DNA from: Myxococcus stipitatus DSM 14675
Lineage (GTDB): Bacteria; Myxococcota; Myxococcia; Myxococcales; Myxococcaceae
Reading direction: 5' to 3'
Length of the DNA stretch: 64,000 nt
Assembly: GCF_000331735.1 (NCBI RefSeq)
Contig: NC_020126.1
Location: forward strand, 7,815,501 to 7,879,500
Below are positions 1 to 8,884 of this stretch, one piece after another (position 1 is the stretch's first letter; each line of letters starts with the position of its first letter). The notes beneath the pieces were generated by a model. That model was not told the origin of the DNA. It ran no database searches and saw nothing but the letters and a program-made list of their open reading frames with translations. The position numbers were made by a program, and so were the translations under genes.

Positions 1-674
1 TGCAGGCGGAGCACCTCCCGGTCTTCATCATCCAGCGAGGCCACGGCGCGGACGAAGGCGGCGCGCACGTGGGCTCGCGAGTCCTCGCGGATGAAGCTCA
101 GCTCCAGTCCTCCTGGCGCGGGATGCGCGGCGAGCACCTCCGCCTCGACGAGGGACTCCTCCCCCTGCGCCTTCCGCATCCGCAGCGCGAGCCGCACCGC
201 GGTGATGTTCACCCAATGCAGCAACGAGCCCACTCCCGCATAGCCCAGCAAGCGAGGTGGCGCGTCCTCACGCGGCATCAAGAGGTTCGCCCGGAGCGCC
301 TGGAGCACCTCGTCCGCGAACGCCGGCGAAGGATGGATGCGAGCCAGCGGCACCCGCAGCTTCTGGAGGACCTCCTGCTCCAGTCGCGCATCCGCCCCCG
401 CGAGCCCCTGCCCACAGGCGAGCGCGAGCGCGAGGTCCCGCGCGTGCAACCGCTCCAGCACGAGCCCCGGCTCCTCCGCCCGCGCGAGCTGCGTGCCCAG
501 GTGCCGCGCGAAGGCCCTGGGCTCGGGCGCGGCGCCTTGCAGGGACGCCGCCTCGTCCAGCGCGCGCGACACGGCCTCGCCCAGGCGCGGCCAGGCGCGA
601 AGGCAAGAGGCGCCAGGCTCTCCCATCGCGTGCAGCATGACCTCCAACGACGCGTCGAGGCGACTCGCAGCCAT
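1..674 (-). CDS. Sigma-70-like regulator, partial (C-terminus beyond window edge)
   Basis: The gene is read on the minus strand from ATG at 674, preceded by an AGGAG Shine-Dalgarno about 8 bases upstream; about 224 residues are visible before the edge. The visible protein is an alanine/leucine/glutamate-rich helical domain. It ends in a segment reading FVRAVASLDDEDREVLRLQ, which looks like the opening of a sigma region 4 helix-turn-helix. Myxobacteria carry many such sigma-like proteins, often near serine/threonine kinases; that parallel is from family knowledge, and no kinase is visible here. I infer a DNA-binding transcription factor of the sigma-70/ECF type, but the decisive HTH lies outside the window. 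It diverges from the UvrA-like gene. Confidence 0.6.
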   Translation of the reverse strand, partial: MAASRLDASLEVMLHAMGEPGASCLRAWPRLGEAVSRALDEAASLQGAAPEPRAFARHLGTQLARAEEPGLVLERLHARDLALALACGQGLAGADARLEQEVLQKLRVPLARIHPSPAFADEVLQALRANLLMPREDAPPRLLGYAGVGSLLHWVNITAVRLALRMRKAQGEESLVEAEVLAAHPAPGGLELSFIREDSRAHVRAAFVRAVASLDDEDREVLRL

Positions 675-995
675 CCGGGCCTCTCCTACGCCGAGCCCGC
701 GAGCCCATGCCCCGGACTCGAGCCGCTTCTTCCGTGCGGCCTTCGCGATGCACCTTCCGCGAAGTGGCGGCGCGCACTCGCGCCAGCCAGTCCCTGCAGG
801 AGTACCGAGGAGTCCGTGCGCATGAGGGGCCGTGAGTCCGAGAGAGCGCGGAGACCGCGCGCCACTGTCTCTTCCTGTACCACGAAGCCCGGGACCTCAC
901 CGAGCCCCCACCCGCCCGCCAGGTCGCGCCTCGCGAGGACAGGCCCGTCGTGCCAGCTGACCCCACATTCGGTAGGACACCGCGAGGAGCCCCTC
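675..995. other. Divergent intergenic region, no gene supported
   Basis: These 321 bases separate two divergent genes and must carry both promoters. Open frames exist on both strands but lack family resemblance and a convincing ribosome site. A short inverted repeat (CTTCGCG at 741-747, CGCGAAG at 758-764) is the only structure I see. I could not place a convincing -35/-10 pair. Confidence 0.5.
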
Positions 996-3539
996 ATGAG
1001 CCGTCCCCGCCGTCCGCCCAGCGCAGCGCCCGCCTCCGACTCGCGTACGGGTTACGTCCGCGTCCGAGGCGCCCGGGAGCACAACCTGAAGGACGTGGAC
1101 GTCGACCTGCCACGGGATGCCCTGGTCGTCTTCACCGGGGTCTCCGGCTCCGGCAAGTCCTCCCTCGCCTTCGGCACGCTCTACGCCGAGGCCCAGCGCC
1201 GCTACTTCGAGTCCGTGGCCCCGTATGCCCGCCGCCTCATCGACCCCGCGGGCAACCCCGAGGTGGACTCCATCGAGGGACTCCCGCCCGCCGTCGCCCT
1301 GCAGCAACACCGGGGCGCGCCGACGACACGCTCCTCGGTGGGCAGCGTGACGACGCTCTCCAACTCGCTGCGCCTGCTCTACTCGCGCGCGGGAACGTAC
1401 CCGGCGAACCAGCCCCACCTGGACTCCGACGCCTTCTCGCCCAACACGCCCGCGGGCGCGTGCCCCCACTGTCACGGCCTGGGCCGCGTCTACGAAGTCA
1501 CCGAGCGCTCCCTCGTCCCCGACGACTCGCTCACCATCCGGGAGCGCGCCATCGCGAGCTGGCCTCCCGCATGGCACGGGCAGAACCTGCGCGACATCCT
1601 CGTGACGCTTGGCTACGACGTGGACCGCCCCTGGCGGGAGCTGCCCAAGAAGGACCGCGACTGGATTCTCTTCACGGAGGAGCAGCCGACCGTGCCCGTC
1701 TACGCGGGCCTGACACCCGCGCAGACGCGCCAGGCCCTCAAGCGCAAGGCCCCGCCCAGCTACATGGGCACGTTCACCAGCGCACGGCGCTACGTGCTCC
1801 AGTCCTTCGCCACGACCCAGAGCGCGCTCATCAAGAAGCGCGTCTCCCACTACCTGGAGAGCGGCGAGTGCCCCGTCTGCCACGGCAAGCGGCTGCGCCC
1901 GGAGTCCCTGTCCGTCACCTTCGCGGGCCTGGACTATGGCGAGCTGTCGCGGCTGCCGCTCAAGCGCGTCGAGGCCCTGCTGCGTCCCTACGCCGAAGGC
2001 ACCGCCTTCTCGCTGAAGAAGCTCTCGCGCGAGCACCCCGAGAAGGCGCTCGTGTCGGAGCGCATCGCCAAGGACCTGGTGGCGCGGCTCCAGGTCTTGA
2101 TGGGGCTGGGGCTGGGCTATCTCTCGCTGGAGCGCTCCACGCCCACGCTCTCGCCCGGAGAGCTGCAGCGGCTGCGGCTCGCCACCCAGGTCCGCTCCAA
2201 CCTGTTCGGCGTGGTGTACGTGCTGGATGAGCCCTCCGCGGGCCTGCACCCCGCCGACACCCGGTCCCTGCTCGAGGCGCTCGACTCGCTGAAGGACGGC
2301 GGCAACTCGTTGTTCGTCGTGGAGCACGAGGTGGACGTCATCCGCCACGCGGACTGGGTGGTCGACGTGGGCCCCGCCGCAGGGGAGAAGGGCGGCGAGG
2401 TGCTCTACAGCGGGCCGCTCGAAGGACTCCAGGAGGTCGAGTCCTCCCAGACGCGGCGCTACCTCTTCGGCGCGGCGCCCGCGCGCGCACGGCCTCCGCG
2501 CGAGCCTCGCGGCTGGATGCGCCTGCGGGGCGTCCGCCGCAACAACCTGCACGGCCTGGATGTCGACTTCCCGCTGGGGGTCTTCACCACCGTCACGGGC
2601 ATCTCCGGCTCCGGCAAGTCCAGCCTCGTGAGCCAGGTCCTGGTGGAGCTGGTCTCCACGCACCTGGGGCACGAGCCCGCGGAGGACGAAGAGGAAGGAG
2701 AGCTGCTCGAGCGCGCCGAGGTGCGCACCACGGGCGGGCGAATCACCGAGGGCCTGGAGGGCATCCACCGCCTGGTGCGCGTGGATCAGAAGCCCATCGG
2801 CCGCACGCCCCGTTCCAACCTCGCGACGTACACGGGCCTGTTCGACCACGTGCGCAAACTCTTCGCCGCGACGCCCGCCGCCCGCGCGCGCAAGTACGAC
2901 GCCGGGCGGTTCTCCTTCAACGTGACGAAGGGGCGCTGCGAGACGTGTGAGGGCGAGGGCTTCGTCAGCGTGGAGCTGCTCTTCCTGCCCAGCGTCTACG
3001 CCCCCTGCCCCACCTGCCACGGCGCTCGCTACAACGAGAAGACGCTGGAGGTCCGCTACCAGGGGAAGAACATCGCGGAGGTGCTGGGCATGACGGTGGA
3101 CACCGCGCACGCGTTCTTCACCGAGGAGTCCCTCGCACGGCGCGCCCTGGGCGTGCTGCGAGAAGTGGGGCTGGGCTACCTGCGGCTGGGCCAGCCCGCG
3201 ACAGAACTCTCCGGCGGAGAAGCGCAGCGCATCAAGCTGGCGACGGAGCTGCAACGCCCCCAGCGCGGCCACACGCTCTACATCCTGGATGAGCCCACCA
3301 CCGGCCTGCATCCCTCCGACGTGGACAAGCTGATGGCCCAGCTCGACGGGCTCGTCGACGCGGGCAACACCGTCATCCTCGTGGAGCACGACATGCGCGT
3401 GGTCTCCGCGAGCGACTGGGTCATCGACATGGGACCGGGCGCCGGAGACGAAGGCGGAAATGTCGTCGCCACCGGCACCCCCGCCCAGGTCTCACGGGCT
3501 CCGCACAGCCGCACCGCGCCCTTCCTGGCGCGGGGCTGA
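996..3539 (+). CDS. UvrA-like ABC ATPase lacking the UvrB-binding domain
   Basis: 847 residues from ATG at 996 (GAGGAGC seven bases upstream); the open frame extends much further upstream, but that stretch is antisense to the sigma-like gene. Two ABC ATPase modules are present. Walker A motifs lie at residues 48-56 and about 535-543, signatures are LSPGE and LSGGE, and Walker B regions are VYVLDEPSAGLHP and LYILDEPTTGLHP. The second zinc module is complete (C648, C651, C671, C674), but the first keeps only C156/C159. The segment joining the first Walker A region to PAGACPHC is far shorter than in E. coli UvrA, so the UvrB-binding domain is missing. Such short UvrA homologues (UvrA2/DrrC-like) bind DNA and often give drug tolerance rather than acting in normal excision repair. 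The exact role here is unknown. Confidence 0.88.
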   Translation: MSRPRRPPSAAPASDSRTGYVRVRGAREHNLKDVDVDLPRDALVVFTGVSGSGKSSLAFGTLYAEAQRRYFESVAPYARRLIDPAGNPEVDSIEGLPPAVALQQHRGAPTTRSSVGSVTTLSNSLRLLYSRAGTYPANQPHLDSDAFSPNTPAGACPHCHGLGRVYEVTERSLVPDDSLTIRERAIASWPPAWHGQNLRDILVTLGYDVDRPWRELPKKDRDWILFTEEQPTVPVYAGLTPAQTRQALKRKAPPSYMGTFTSARRYVLQSFATTQSALIKKRVSHYLESGECPVCHGKRLRPESLSVTFAGLDYGELSRLPLKRVEALLRPYAEGTAFSLKKLSREHPEKALVSERIAKDLVARLQVLMGLGLGYLSLERSTPTLSPGELQRLRLATQVRSNLFGVVYVLDEPSAGLHPADTRSLLEALDSLKDGGNSLFVVEHEVDVIRHADWVVDVGPAAGEKGGEVLYSGPLEGLQEVESSQTRRYLFGAAPARARPPREPRGWMRLRGVRRNNLHGLDVDFPLGVFTTVTGISGSGKSSLVSQVLVELVSTHLGHEPAEDEEEGELLERAEVRTTGGRITEGLEGIHRLVRVDQKPIGRTPRSNLATYTGLFDHVRKLFAATPAARARKYDAGRFSFNVTKGRCETCEGEGFVSVELLFLPSVYAPCPTCHGARYNEKTLEVRYQGKNIAEVLGMTVDTAHAFFTEESLARRALGVLREVGLGYLRLGQPATELSGGEAQRIKLATELQRPQRGHTLYILDEPTTGLHPSDVDKLMAQLDGLVDAGNTVILVEHDMRVVSASDWVIDMGPGAGDEGGNVVATGTPAQVSRAPHSRTAPFLARG

Positions 3540-3547
3540 AGCGGGAA

Positions 3548-4918
3548 CTAGCGCTGCGTCAGCAGCGTGACGGCCTCGTACTTGCTGCCCTCGAGCTGGA
3601 ACGCGCCAGGGGCCTTCGAGTCCTTCTCCAGCTTGTCCTGCACGCTCTTGGGGAGCTGCGCGTAGAGGTCCTGGCCCAGCAGCGTCTCCAGCTGGTCCAC
3701 CGGCACCCGCGAGGACTCCAGCATCGGGACGATGGCGTCCTTCTTCGACGGCCCGTCCTTCACGTTCGGCACCATGTACGCGAACATCGACACGTTGCCG
3801 TTGGGCAGCTCCAGGAGCACCGTCTTGAAGTTGTGCGTGGGGACGCCAATCTTCCGGTCCTTCGAGCCCGTCGTCGTCACCGACTCCTGGGGCAGCGGCT
3901 TGCCATTCTTGTCCAGGAACAGGTTGCCCGTGATGATGTGGGCCTTGCCGCCCGTCTGCGCCACCAGGTCGCCGATGGCCCGCTCCAGCGTCCGCCACGC
4001 CTGCTGGTTGTGGTTGCCGTACTGGGGCGCGATGTTGGTCATCAGGTGGCTCTCGTCCATCGCCTCCTGATTGGGCGAGTCCTCTGCGGGCTTCATGTGC
4101 CCGCGGTCGAAGCCCGTCTTGAGGTAGTCCGCGTCCGTGACGCCCTTGGAGCCCAGCACCGGGTCGCGCACGAAGGTGCTCTTGTCGCGGTGCACGTCGG
4201 CCGGCGTCTCCTTGATGTCGGCCGCCGACAGCATGTGGCTCACGAAGGTGGGCAGGTTCTTTCCTTCATCGAGCATCAGCCGGGAGTACTGCTTCACCAG
4301 CTCCATGCCCTTGCCCTCGCCCCCCTTGGGACGCAGCGGGTCCAGCTCTCCCGCCGCCTGCGCGACGCGGCTCTGGAAGACAGCCATCTGCTGGTCGGGA
4401 ACCCAGCGCGCGCCGTCCGCCTGGCTCGCCTTGGACTTCTGGATGTAGGCCGCCAGCTCGTCCTGGCTCACCTTGCCATCCTTGTTCCCTCCCAGCAGGT
4501 CCGCGCGCTTGGCCAGGTTGTCCTGCCACGCCAGGTCGAAGGCATCCACCTTCACCGGCGCGCCTCCCCCCTTGGACAGCTTCGTGTCGAGCGCGGCCCG
4601 GCCCTGCTGAAGCGCCGTCGACGACAGGTAGCGTCCATCCGTGGGCGCGGCCAGGTACTCCTGGATTTCAGCCGCGGAGACCTTCCCGTTCTTGCCGCGC
4701 GTCTTCCCCCCCGAGGCGTCCGCCGCCTTCAGCAGACCCGTCTCCCAGCTCTGGTCCGTCCAGCCGAACTTCGCCTGGAGGTCGGAGATGGAGACTTCCT
4801 TCGTCGCGGAGCGGTTCCAGCTCCCCCCCTTCGGCTTGAGACCATTGACGGGCGCGGCATCCGCGGAAGACCCGGTGGACGCGGTGCTGGCACGAGAAGT
4901 AGGTCGCAGCGTCGTCAT
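3548..4918 (-). CDS. DNA/RNA non-specific endonuclease with EF-hand-like repeats
   Basis: 456 residues from ATG at 4918 (a TTG 27 codons upstream is possible but less likely). The C-terminal half is a NUC (Serratia-type) nuclease: the catalytic DRGH box is at residues 271-274, followed by an HLMTNIAPQ segment with the N-x-W-x-E metal region. Two calcium-binding-like loops precede it, around residues 67-90 (D-x-S-GG-x-NGKVS) and 140-160 (GGNKDGKVSQDE). The N-terminus is Ser/Ala/Thr-rich and has no hydrophobic signal peptide. NUC enzymes degrade both DNA strands and RNA with a magnesium-bound His mechanism. I infer an exported or self-contained nuclease, possibly used against prey or for nutrient release; the export route is not evident. 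It converges with the UvrA-like gene eight bases away. Confidence 0.88.
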   Translation of the reverse strand: MTTLRPTSRASTASTGSSADAAPVNGLKPKGGSWNRSATKEVSISDLQAKFGWTDQSWETGLLKAADASGGKTRGKNGKVSAAEIQEYLAAPTDGRYLSSTALQQGRAALDTKLSKGGGAPVKVDAFDLAWQDNLAKRADLLGGNKDGKVSQDELAAYIQKSKASQADGARWVPDQQMAVFQSRVAQAAGELDPLRPKGGEGKGMELVKQYSRLMLDEGKNLPTFVSHMLSAADIKETPADVHRDKSTFVRDPVLGSKGVTDADYLKTGFDRGHMKPAEDSPNQEAMDESHLMTNIAPQYGNHNQQAWRTLERAIGDLVAQTGGKAHIITGNLFLDKNGKPLPQESVTTTGSKDRKIGVPTHNFKTVLLELPNGNVSMFAYMVPNVKDGPSKKDAIVPMLESSRVPVDQLETLLGQDLYAQLPKSVQDKLEKDSKAPGAFQLEGSKYEAVTLLTQR

Positions 4919-5029
4919 TCGAGAAGCACCCTTGAACCGCCCAGAGACGAACCCCTGGTAGAGAGATGGTCGGCCGGACCCCACGGCAAGTTGCGTCAAG
5001 CTGTCACTTTCTTGCCACGGAGTTGCGGA

Positions 5030-5590
5030 TCAGCCCTTCTTTCCAGGGGATGCGCCCTCCGGCGCCGCGCCGGCCTTGGCCTGCTGAATCGTCTGGACGA
5101 TGTGGGCCTCCGCCTGGAGCCGCTCGACGTGCTCCGCGGAGAGGCCCGCCCGCTCCGCCGCCACGGCCACGGCGATGAGGAAGGCCTCGCTGATGGGGCC
5201 AGGAGGGGGCGTCCCTCCCCGGGCCGGAGGCGTGAAGGCGTGGGCGGAGAGGATGCCCCCCGTGGAGGTGATGACCTTGACGGGCCGCGACGTGGTGGCC
5301 TCGGCGAGCGGGGCCTCCAGCCGGCTCATCGCGTCCCACACCTCCGGGGACACGCGCCGCAGCAGCCCTGGGAGGCGCTTGCCCGGGGCGTCCACCAGCC
5401 GGGCGACCTTCCCCCCCCACGCCGCGGAGGGCACGTCGTAGACGACGTCGACATCCATCGCCTCGGCCAGCTCCCCATCCGGCAGGGAGGGCGGCACGGG
5501 CAGCCCCGAGAGGCGCTCCCGCGCCACGGCCGGGGACAGGTCGACGGAGAAGGCGAACCAGGGACGCGGCGAGGGAGTACCTGCGGACAT
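5030..5590 (-). CDS. Gamma-glutamylcyclotransferase-like (AIG2-fold) protein
   Basis: 186 residues from ATG at 5590; a TTG at 5626 would add 12 residues. Ribosome site is weak for both. Residues after WFAFSVDL resemble the start of GGCT-fold proteins, and the central part (GGKVARLVDAPGKRLPG, then a VWDAMSRLE segment and a VKVITSTGG strand) matches the compact barrel of this family. The usual YGS-N-L substrate loop is replaced by FSVDL, so activity on gamma-glutamyl compounds is uncertain. The C-terminal 60 residues form a helical tail rich in Ala/Glu/Lys. It lies between the nuclease and an M28 peptidase on the same strand, 57 bases after the peptidase stop, so co-transcription is plausible. 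Confidence 0.6.
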   Translation of the reverse strand: MSAGTPSPRPWFAFSVDLSPAVARERLSGLPVPPSLPDGELAEAMDVDVVYDVPSAAWGGKVARLVDAPGKRLPGLLRRVSPEVWDAMSRLEAPLAEATTSRPVKVITSTGGILSAHAFTPPARGGTPPPGPISEAFLIAVAVAAERAGLSAEHVERLQAEAHIVQTIQQAKAGAAPEGASPGKKG

Positions 5591-5647
5591 GGCGACGAGT
5601 CTCGACGGGCTTGGGGCCTGGGACAAGTCCCCAGGCCCGCGCGGCCG

Positions 5648-7063
5648 CTACTCCTCGGTCTTCCGGTTGGCGGCCATGCCGATGACGTTGACCATCAGGT
5701 CCTTCACGCGGCGCGGCTTCTCGCCGCCGTTGTCGCGGAGGATGAGGTCGATGTCGTCGCCGGGCTCGTGGTACTCGGGGATGAGGTCGCCGCCGCCGTT
5801 CGGGTTGGAGAGGCCCTCGAACATGAAGAGGACGTCCTCGCCCTTGCGGCCGAACACGGCGCCGTCCTGCCGGTCCCGGTACTGGTTGATGTCGCGGTTG
5901 ATGCGGTCGAACGGGTCCGCCAGCTTCGCGTTCGCCTGGTCCACGACGTCGCGGAAGTAGTTCGGCTGGCCCTTGCGGTTGGTGTCCACGACGGACAGGC
6001 GCTGGTCATCCCAGCGGCCCACCATGTCCACGTTGACGACGCCGGCAATCTGGTCCGTGCCCAGCCCGGGAATCGGGTTGTCGACGAAGTACTGCGAGCC
6101 CACCAGGCCCTTCTCCTCGCCACCGGTCCAGATGAAGAGGATGGAGCGGTCCAGCTCGCCGCGCTTCTGCGCCTCCGCGAGCTCCGGGACGGCCGCCATC
6201 AGCACCGCGCTGCCGGACGCGTTGTCATCCGCGCCGTTGTGGATGTTGCCGCGCCGGTCCGTGCCCACGTGGTCCATGTGGGCCATCACGACGATGACCT
6301 CGTCCTTGTGCGGCCCGGTGCCGGGCAGGAGCGCCATCGTGTTGACGCCCTTGCCGGACTCCGTCGCCAGCGAGCGCAATTCCTCCACGCTCCGCAGTCC
6401 ACCGCCTCGCGCGGGCGACAAGGGCTGCCCCTCCGCCTTCATCGTGCTCTCGTACTTGCGGTTGAGCATCGCGAGCGTGTCGCGGGGCATTCCCTCCTTC
6501 AGGTAGAAGCCCTCCTCGAAGAGCTGGTGGCCGAACTGCTTGTGCGCGCCGTGCTCATGCGCCTCGCCCTTCGCCGCCACGCCCGGCTTGCCCGCGAACG
6601 AGAAGACGTCGAAGCGCTGCTCGAAGGGGTTCGCCGCGTTGTCCTTGTTGGGCCCCACCAGGCCGTACTTCTGCACGTGGGCCTGGACGTACTTGGACGC
6701 CGCGTCCAGTCCCTCCGAAGGCGTGTCCCGCCCCTTGAGCTCGTCCGAGGCGAGGTACGCCAGGTGCGTCATCGGGTCCGAGTCCTTCGCCGAGGTCTCC
6801 GGCTTCGGCTTCGGCTCGCACTTGGGCTCCACCGGGGTGGTGGGGGCCGGCAGCTGAGGCAGCGGCGCGGGGAGCTGGGGGAGGGGCGCGGGCAGCCCGG
6901 GCAGCGGCCGGGTGTTGCTCGGCTCGAAGCGGTCCTTGCTCCACCTGGGGTCCGGCGTCCGGGCCTTGCTCGCCGCTCCGGCGGGCTGAGCGGCCTTTTC
7001 GGCCGAGGCACGCGACGACGCGGTGGGAAGGGGACGGGGCGTGTCGCTGACTTTGGTGGCCAT
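5648..7063 (-). CDS. M28 family zinc metallopeptidase
   Basis: 471 residues from ATG at 7063. The catalytic domain shows the M28 ligand set in order: H262-M-D264-H, the ADDNASG box (D279, D280), WTGGEEKG with the catalytic and binding glutamates, and VNVDMVG. Substrates of the family are peptide N-termini or dipeptides. The N-terminal ~100 residues are low complexity, with a Pro/Leu repeat (two near-identical PLPQLPAP units) and no hydrophobic signal peptide. That resembles the leader of the neighbouring nuclease and contrasts with most secreted M28 enzymes. Downstream on the same strand are the GGCT-like and nuclease genes. I infer an extracellular or predation-related aminopeptidase, with the export mechanism open. 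Confidence 0.88.
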   Translation of the reverse strand: MATKVSDTPRPLPTASSRASAEKAAQPAGAASKARTPDPRWSKDRFEPSNTRPLPGLPAPLPQLPAPLPQLPAPTTPVEPKCEPKPKPETSAKDSDPMTHLAYLASDELKGRDTPSEGLDAASKYVQAHVQKYGLVGPNKDNAANPFEQRFDVFSFAGKPGVAAKGEAHEHGAHKQFGHQLFEEGFYLKEGMPRDTLAMLNRKYESTMKAEGQPLSPARGGGLRSVEELRSLATESGKGVNTMALLPGTGPHKDEVIVVMAHMDHVGTDRRGNIHNGADDNASGSAVLMAAVPELAEAQKRGELDRSILFIWTGGEEKGLVGSQYFVDNPIPGLGTDQIAGVVNVDMVGRWDDQRLSVVDTNRKGQPNYFRDVVDQANAKLADPFDRINRDINQYRDRQDGAVFGRKGEDVLFMFEGLSNPNGGGDLIPEYHEPGDDIDLILRDNGGEKPRRVKDLMVNVIGMAANRKTEE

Positions 7064-7174
7064 GGTTGGGGGATCCCGAGGCAGAGCGTGAATGGCGCGC
7101 TTCGGATTATCGGCCCCGGGACGCGCCGGGTTGCGCGTGGTTTCACATTTCCGTTGATTTCACAGCGGGTTGTA

Positions 7175-8143
7175 TCAACGGCGCCTGGATGTCTCAGCGA
7201 TGTCTCGATGTTTCACCCCTCGCCCGCGGGGGCCTGGGTGGTGGGCGCGCAGGGCCTCCACGAAGGCCTGGAGCGGGGGCTCCGACTCCCCCGTGCGCGT
7301 GGCCACGGCCCAGTCCAGCCACAGCCCCTTCGGGCCGACCCGGACGGCATGCAGCGCGCCATCCTCGAGCTGGGGGGTCACGGCCCACCTGGGAAGCACG
7401 GTGATGCCCAGGTGGGCTCGCGCCATCTCGAGCGGCAGGCCCCCTGTCATGGGGATGAGCGTCACCTTGCGGGGCGAGACATTCCCCGCCTGCGCGAGCG
7501 CCCGACCCAAGGGCGCCGTGGGACGAAGCGCCCCCGCGTCCGTCCACAGGTGCTCGTCACCGAGAGCCCCCGCCTCCACGACCTTGCGCCGCGCGGTGGC
7601 CCAGGGGTGCTCGCGGCCCACCACCGCGACCAGCTCATCCCGAAACAGCGGCGCCATGCGGATGCGAGGCCCGGGGCGGACCATGCCCGCCACGAGCGCG
7701 ACGTCCAGCTTGCGCGCCAGCAGCCACTCGACGGGGGCGTCGCCGGCCTCCGGGACGATGGTGACCTCCAGGCCGGGCCAGTCGCGGGAGAAGCCGTGCA
7801 GGAGATCGGGCAGCCAGCGGTAGGACTGGAGACACACCGTCGCCACCCGGAGCGTGCCGCTCGCGCCGCGCAGGAGCTCCCGCGCCTCACCCTCCGCGCG
7901 GGAGAGCTCACCCAATACCGAGTGCGCCGCGTCCGTCAGCCGCCGCCCCGCGGAGGTGAGCACCAGGCGCCGCCACTGCCGATGGAACAACGGGCCGCCC
8001 AGCCGGTCCTCCAGTTCGCGGAGCTGCTGGCTGAGCGCGGAGGGAGACAGGTGCAGCTTGCGCGCGGCGGCGTTGAGGCTCCCCACCTCATCCAGCGCGG
8101 AGAGCAGCAGCAGGTGGCGAATCTCGACGAGCGGGTTCGGCAT
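7175..8143 (-). CDS. LysR family transcriptional regulator
   Basis: 322 residues from ATG at 8143. The N-terminal winged helix-turn-helix covers about residues 1-65, with the LysR hallmark GSLNAAARKLHLSPSALSQQ followed by LEDRLGGPLFHR. A periplasmic-binding-like effector domain follows. It starts 115 bases from the divergent NTF2-like lipoprotein gene, the usual layout of a LysR gene and its target. A decayed copy of its first ~28 codons lies at 8885-8967, upstream of the second lipoprotein copy, so the regulator-target pair was once duplicated. The inducer is unknown. Confidence 0.92.
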   Translation of the reverse strand: MPNPLVEIRHLLLLSALDEVGSLNAAARKLHLSPSALSQQLRELEDRLGGPLFHRQWRRLVLTSAGRRLTDAAHSVLGELSRAEGEARELLRGASGTLRVATVCLQSYRWLPDLLHGFSRDWPGLEVTIVPEAGDAPVEWLLARKLDVALVAGMVRPGPRIRMAPLFRDELVAVVGREHPWATARRKVVEAGALGDEHLWTDAGALRPTAPLGRALAQAGNVSPRKVTLIPMTGGLPLEMARAHLGITVLPRWAVTPQLEDGALHAVRVGPKGLWLDWAVATRTGESEPPLQAFVEALRAHHPGPRGRGVKHRDIAETSRRR

Positions 8144-8258
8144 CGATTCACCCTAGCTTCACAATCCATGCGGAACAACGCGTTCGACTGAATCGATGCC
8201 GGGCCGCATTCTCCTCCTCGTCGAGCCGCACACCCCTTTCGATTCGAGGACCTGTCTC

Positions 8259-8804
8259 ATGCGCCGTCACCCCATCGCGTCCGTCACCGCCCTGCTCCTG
8301 TCGCTCGTCGGCTGCGCGGGAGGCCCCCTCAAGACACTGCCCGCGGGAGCGCACCTGCCGGGCACCGCGAACATCGAGGCGTACCCCGTCGAGCACCTCG
8401 CCGTGCGCTCCCTCATCGAGCGCTTCTCCGACGCGGCGAACCACGCGGACTGGAAGGCCACGGAGGAGATGTTCGCCGAGGACGCGGTCTGGGAGGTCCA
8501 GGCGCCTCCGCCCATGGGCTGGACGTTCCAGGGGCGCGCGGCCATCCACCAGGGCATGACGGCCAACCTCGGGCGCGTGGAACTGCGCGTGCAGACCGTC
8601 TCGCCCACTGTCATCCACGTCCAGGGGCCCGACCGAGCCACCGCGCGCTCCACCCTGGACGAAGTCCTGCGCTTCAAGGAGACGGGCAAGGACGTGAGGA
8701 TTGTCGGCACCTACTCCGACCAGCTCGTCAAACAGGCGGGGCAGTGGAAGTTCGCGCGGCGGACCTTCATCCCGCGCTACGACGAGCCCCTCCCCGCCCC
8801 CTGA
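8259..8804 (+). CDS. NTF2/SnoaL-like lipoprotein, copy 1
   Basis: 181 residues from ATG at 8259. Residues 1-20 are a lipoprotein signal ending in the lipobox LVGC, so the mature protein should be membrane anchored. The rest has the cone-fold pattern of NTF2/SnoaL-like proteins: an opening helix (HLAVRSLIERFSDA), an EMFAEDAVWEV strand and a C-terminal QWKFARRTFIPRY strand. Such domains bind small hydrophobic ligands or act as cyclases, dehydratases or isomerases; no catalytic residue can be assigned. It is divergent from the LysR gene. A paralogue lies at 9067-9651, with the last ~30 residues nearly identical. Confidence 0.8.
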   Translation: MRRHPIASVTALLLSLVGCAGGPLKTLPAGAHLPGTANIEAYPVEHLAVRSLIERFSDAANHADWKATEEMFAEDAVWEVQAPPPMGWTFQGRAAIHQGMTANLGRVELRVQTVSPTVIHVQGPDRATARSTLDEVLRFKETGKDVRIVGTYSDQLVKQAGQWKFARRTFIPRYDEPLPAP

Positions 8805-8816
8805 GCGCCACGGGCC

Positions 8817-8858
8817 CTACGTCCGGGCGCCCGCGGACTCGAGGGCGACGAAGGTGTC
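8817..8858 (-). pseudogene. Remnant of a methyltransferase C-terminus
   Basis: Read on the minus strand, these 42 bases encode DTFVALESAGART and a stop. This matches the last 13 residues of the intact methyltransferase ending at 9664 (DTFVALKPAGART) at 11 of 13 positions. The flanking bases after lipoprotein copy 1 also match those after copy 2. Homology stops at about 8859. This is the surviving tail of a duplicated methyltransferase gene. Confidence 0.85.
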
Positions 8859-8884
8859 GTGGTGGTGGCGCGGACCGGTGCAGC

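Noticed and set aside
69..995. A 309-residue upstream extension of the UvrA-like protein
   Set aside because: The extension is antisense to the sigma-like gene, has no similarity to UvrA, and the ATG at 996 has its own ribosome site.
686..997. A 103-codon minus-strand frame in the 675-995 gap
   Set aside because: No ribosome site, no family resemblance, and its start lies inside the start region of the UvrA-like gene.
897..3389. An 830-codon minus-strand frame opposite the UvrA-like gene
   Set aside because: No recognisable motif and a composition typical of antisense to a high-GC gene; the plus strand encodes an unmistakable ABC ATPase.
3833..8191. A plus-strand open frame of over 1400 codons opposite the nuclease, GGCT-like, M28 and LysR genes
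   Set aside because: It is antisense to four genes with clear family motifs, is rich in Arg/Gly/His, and shows no domain. Long antisense frames are expected when third positions are mostly G or C.
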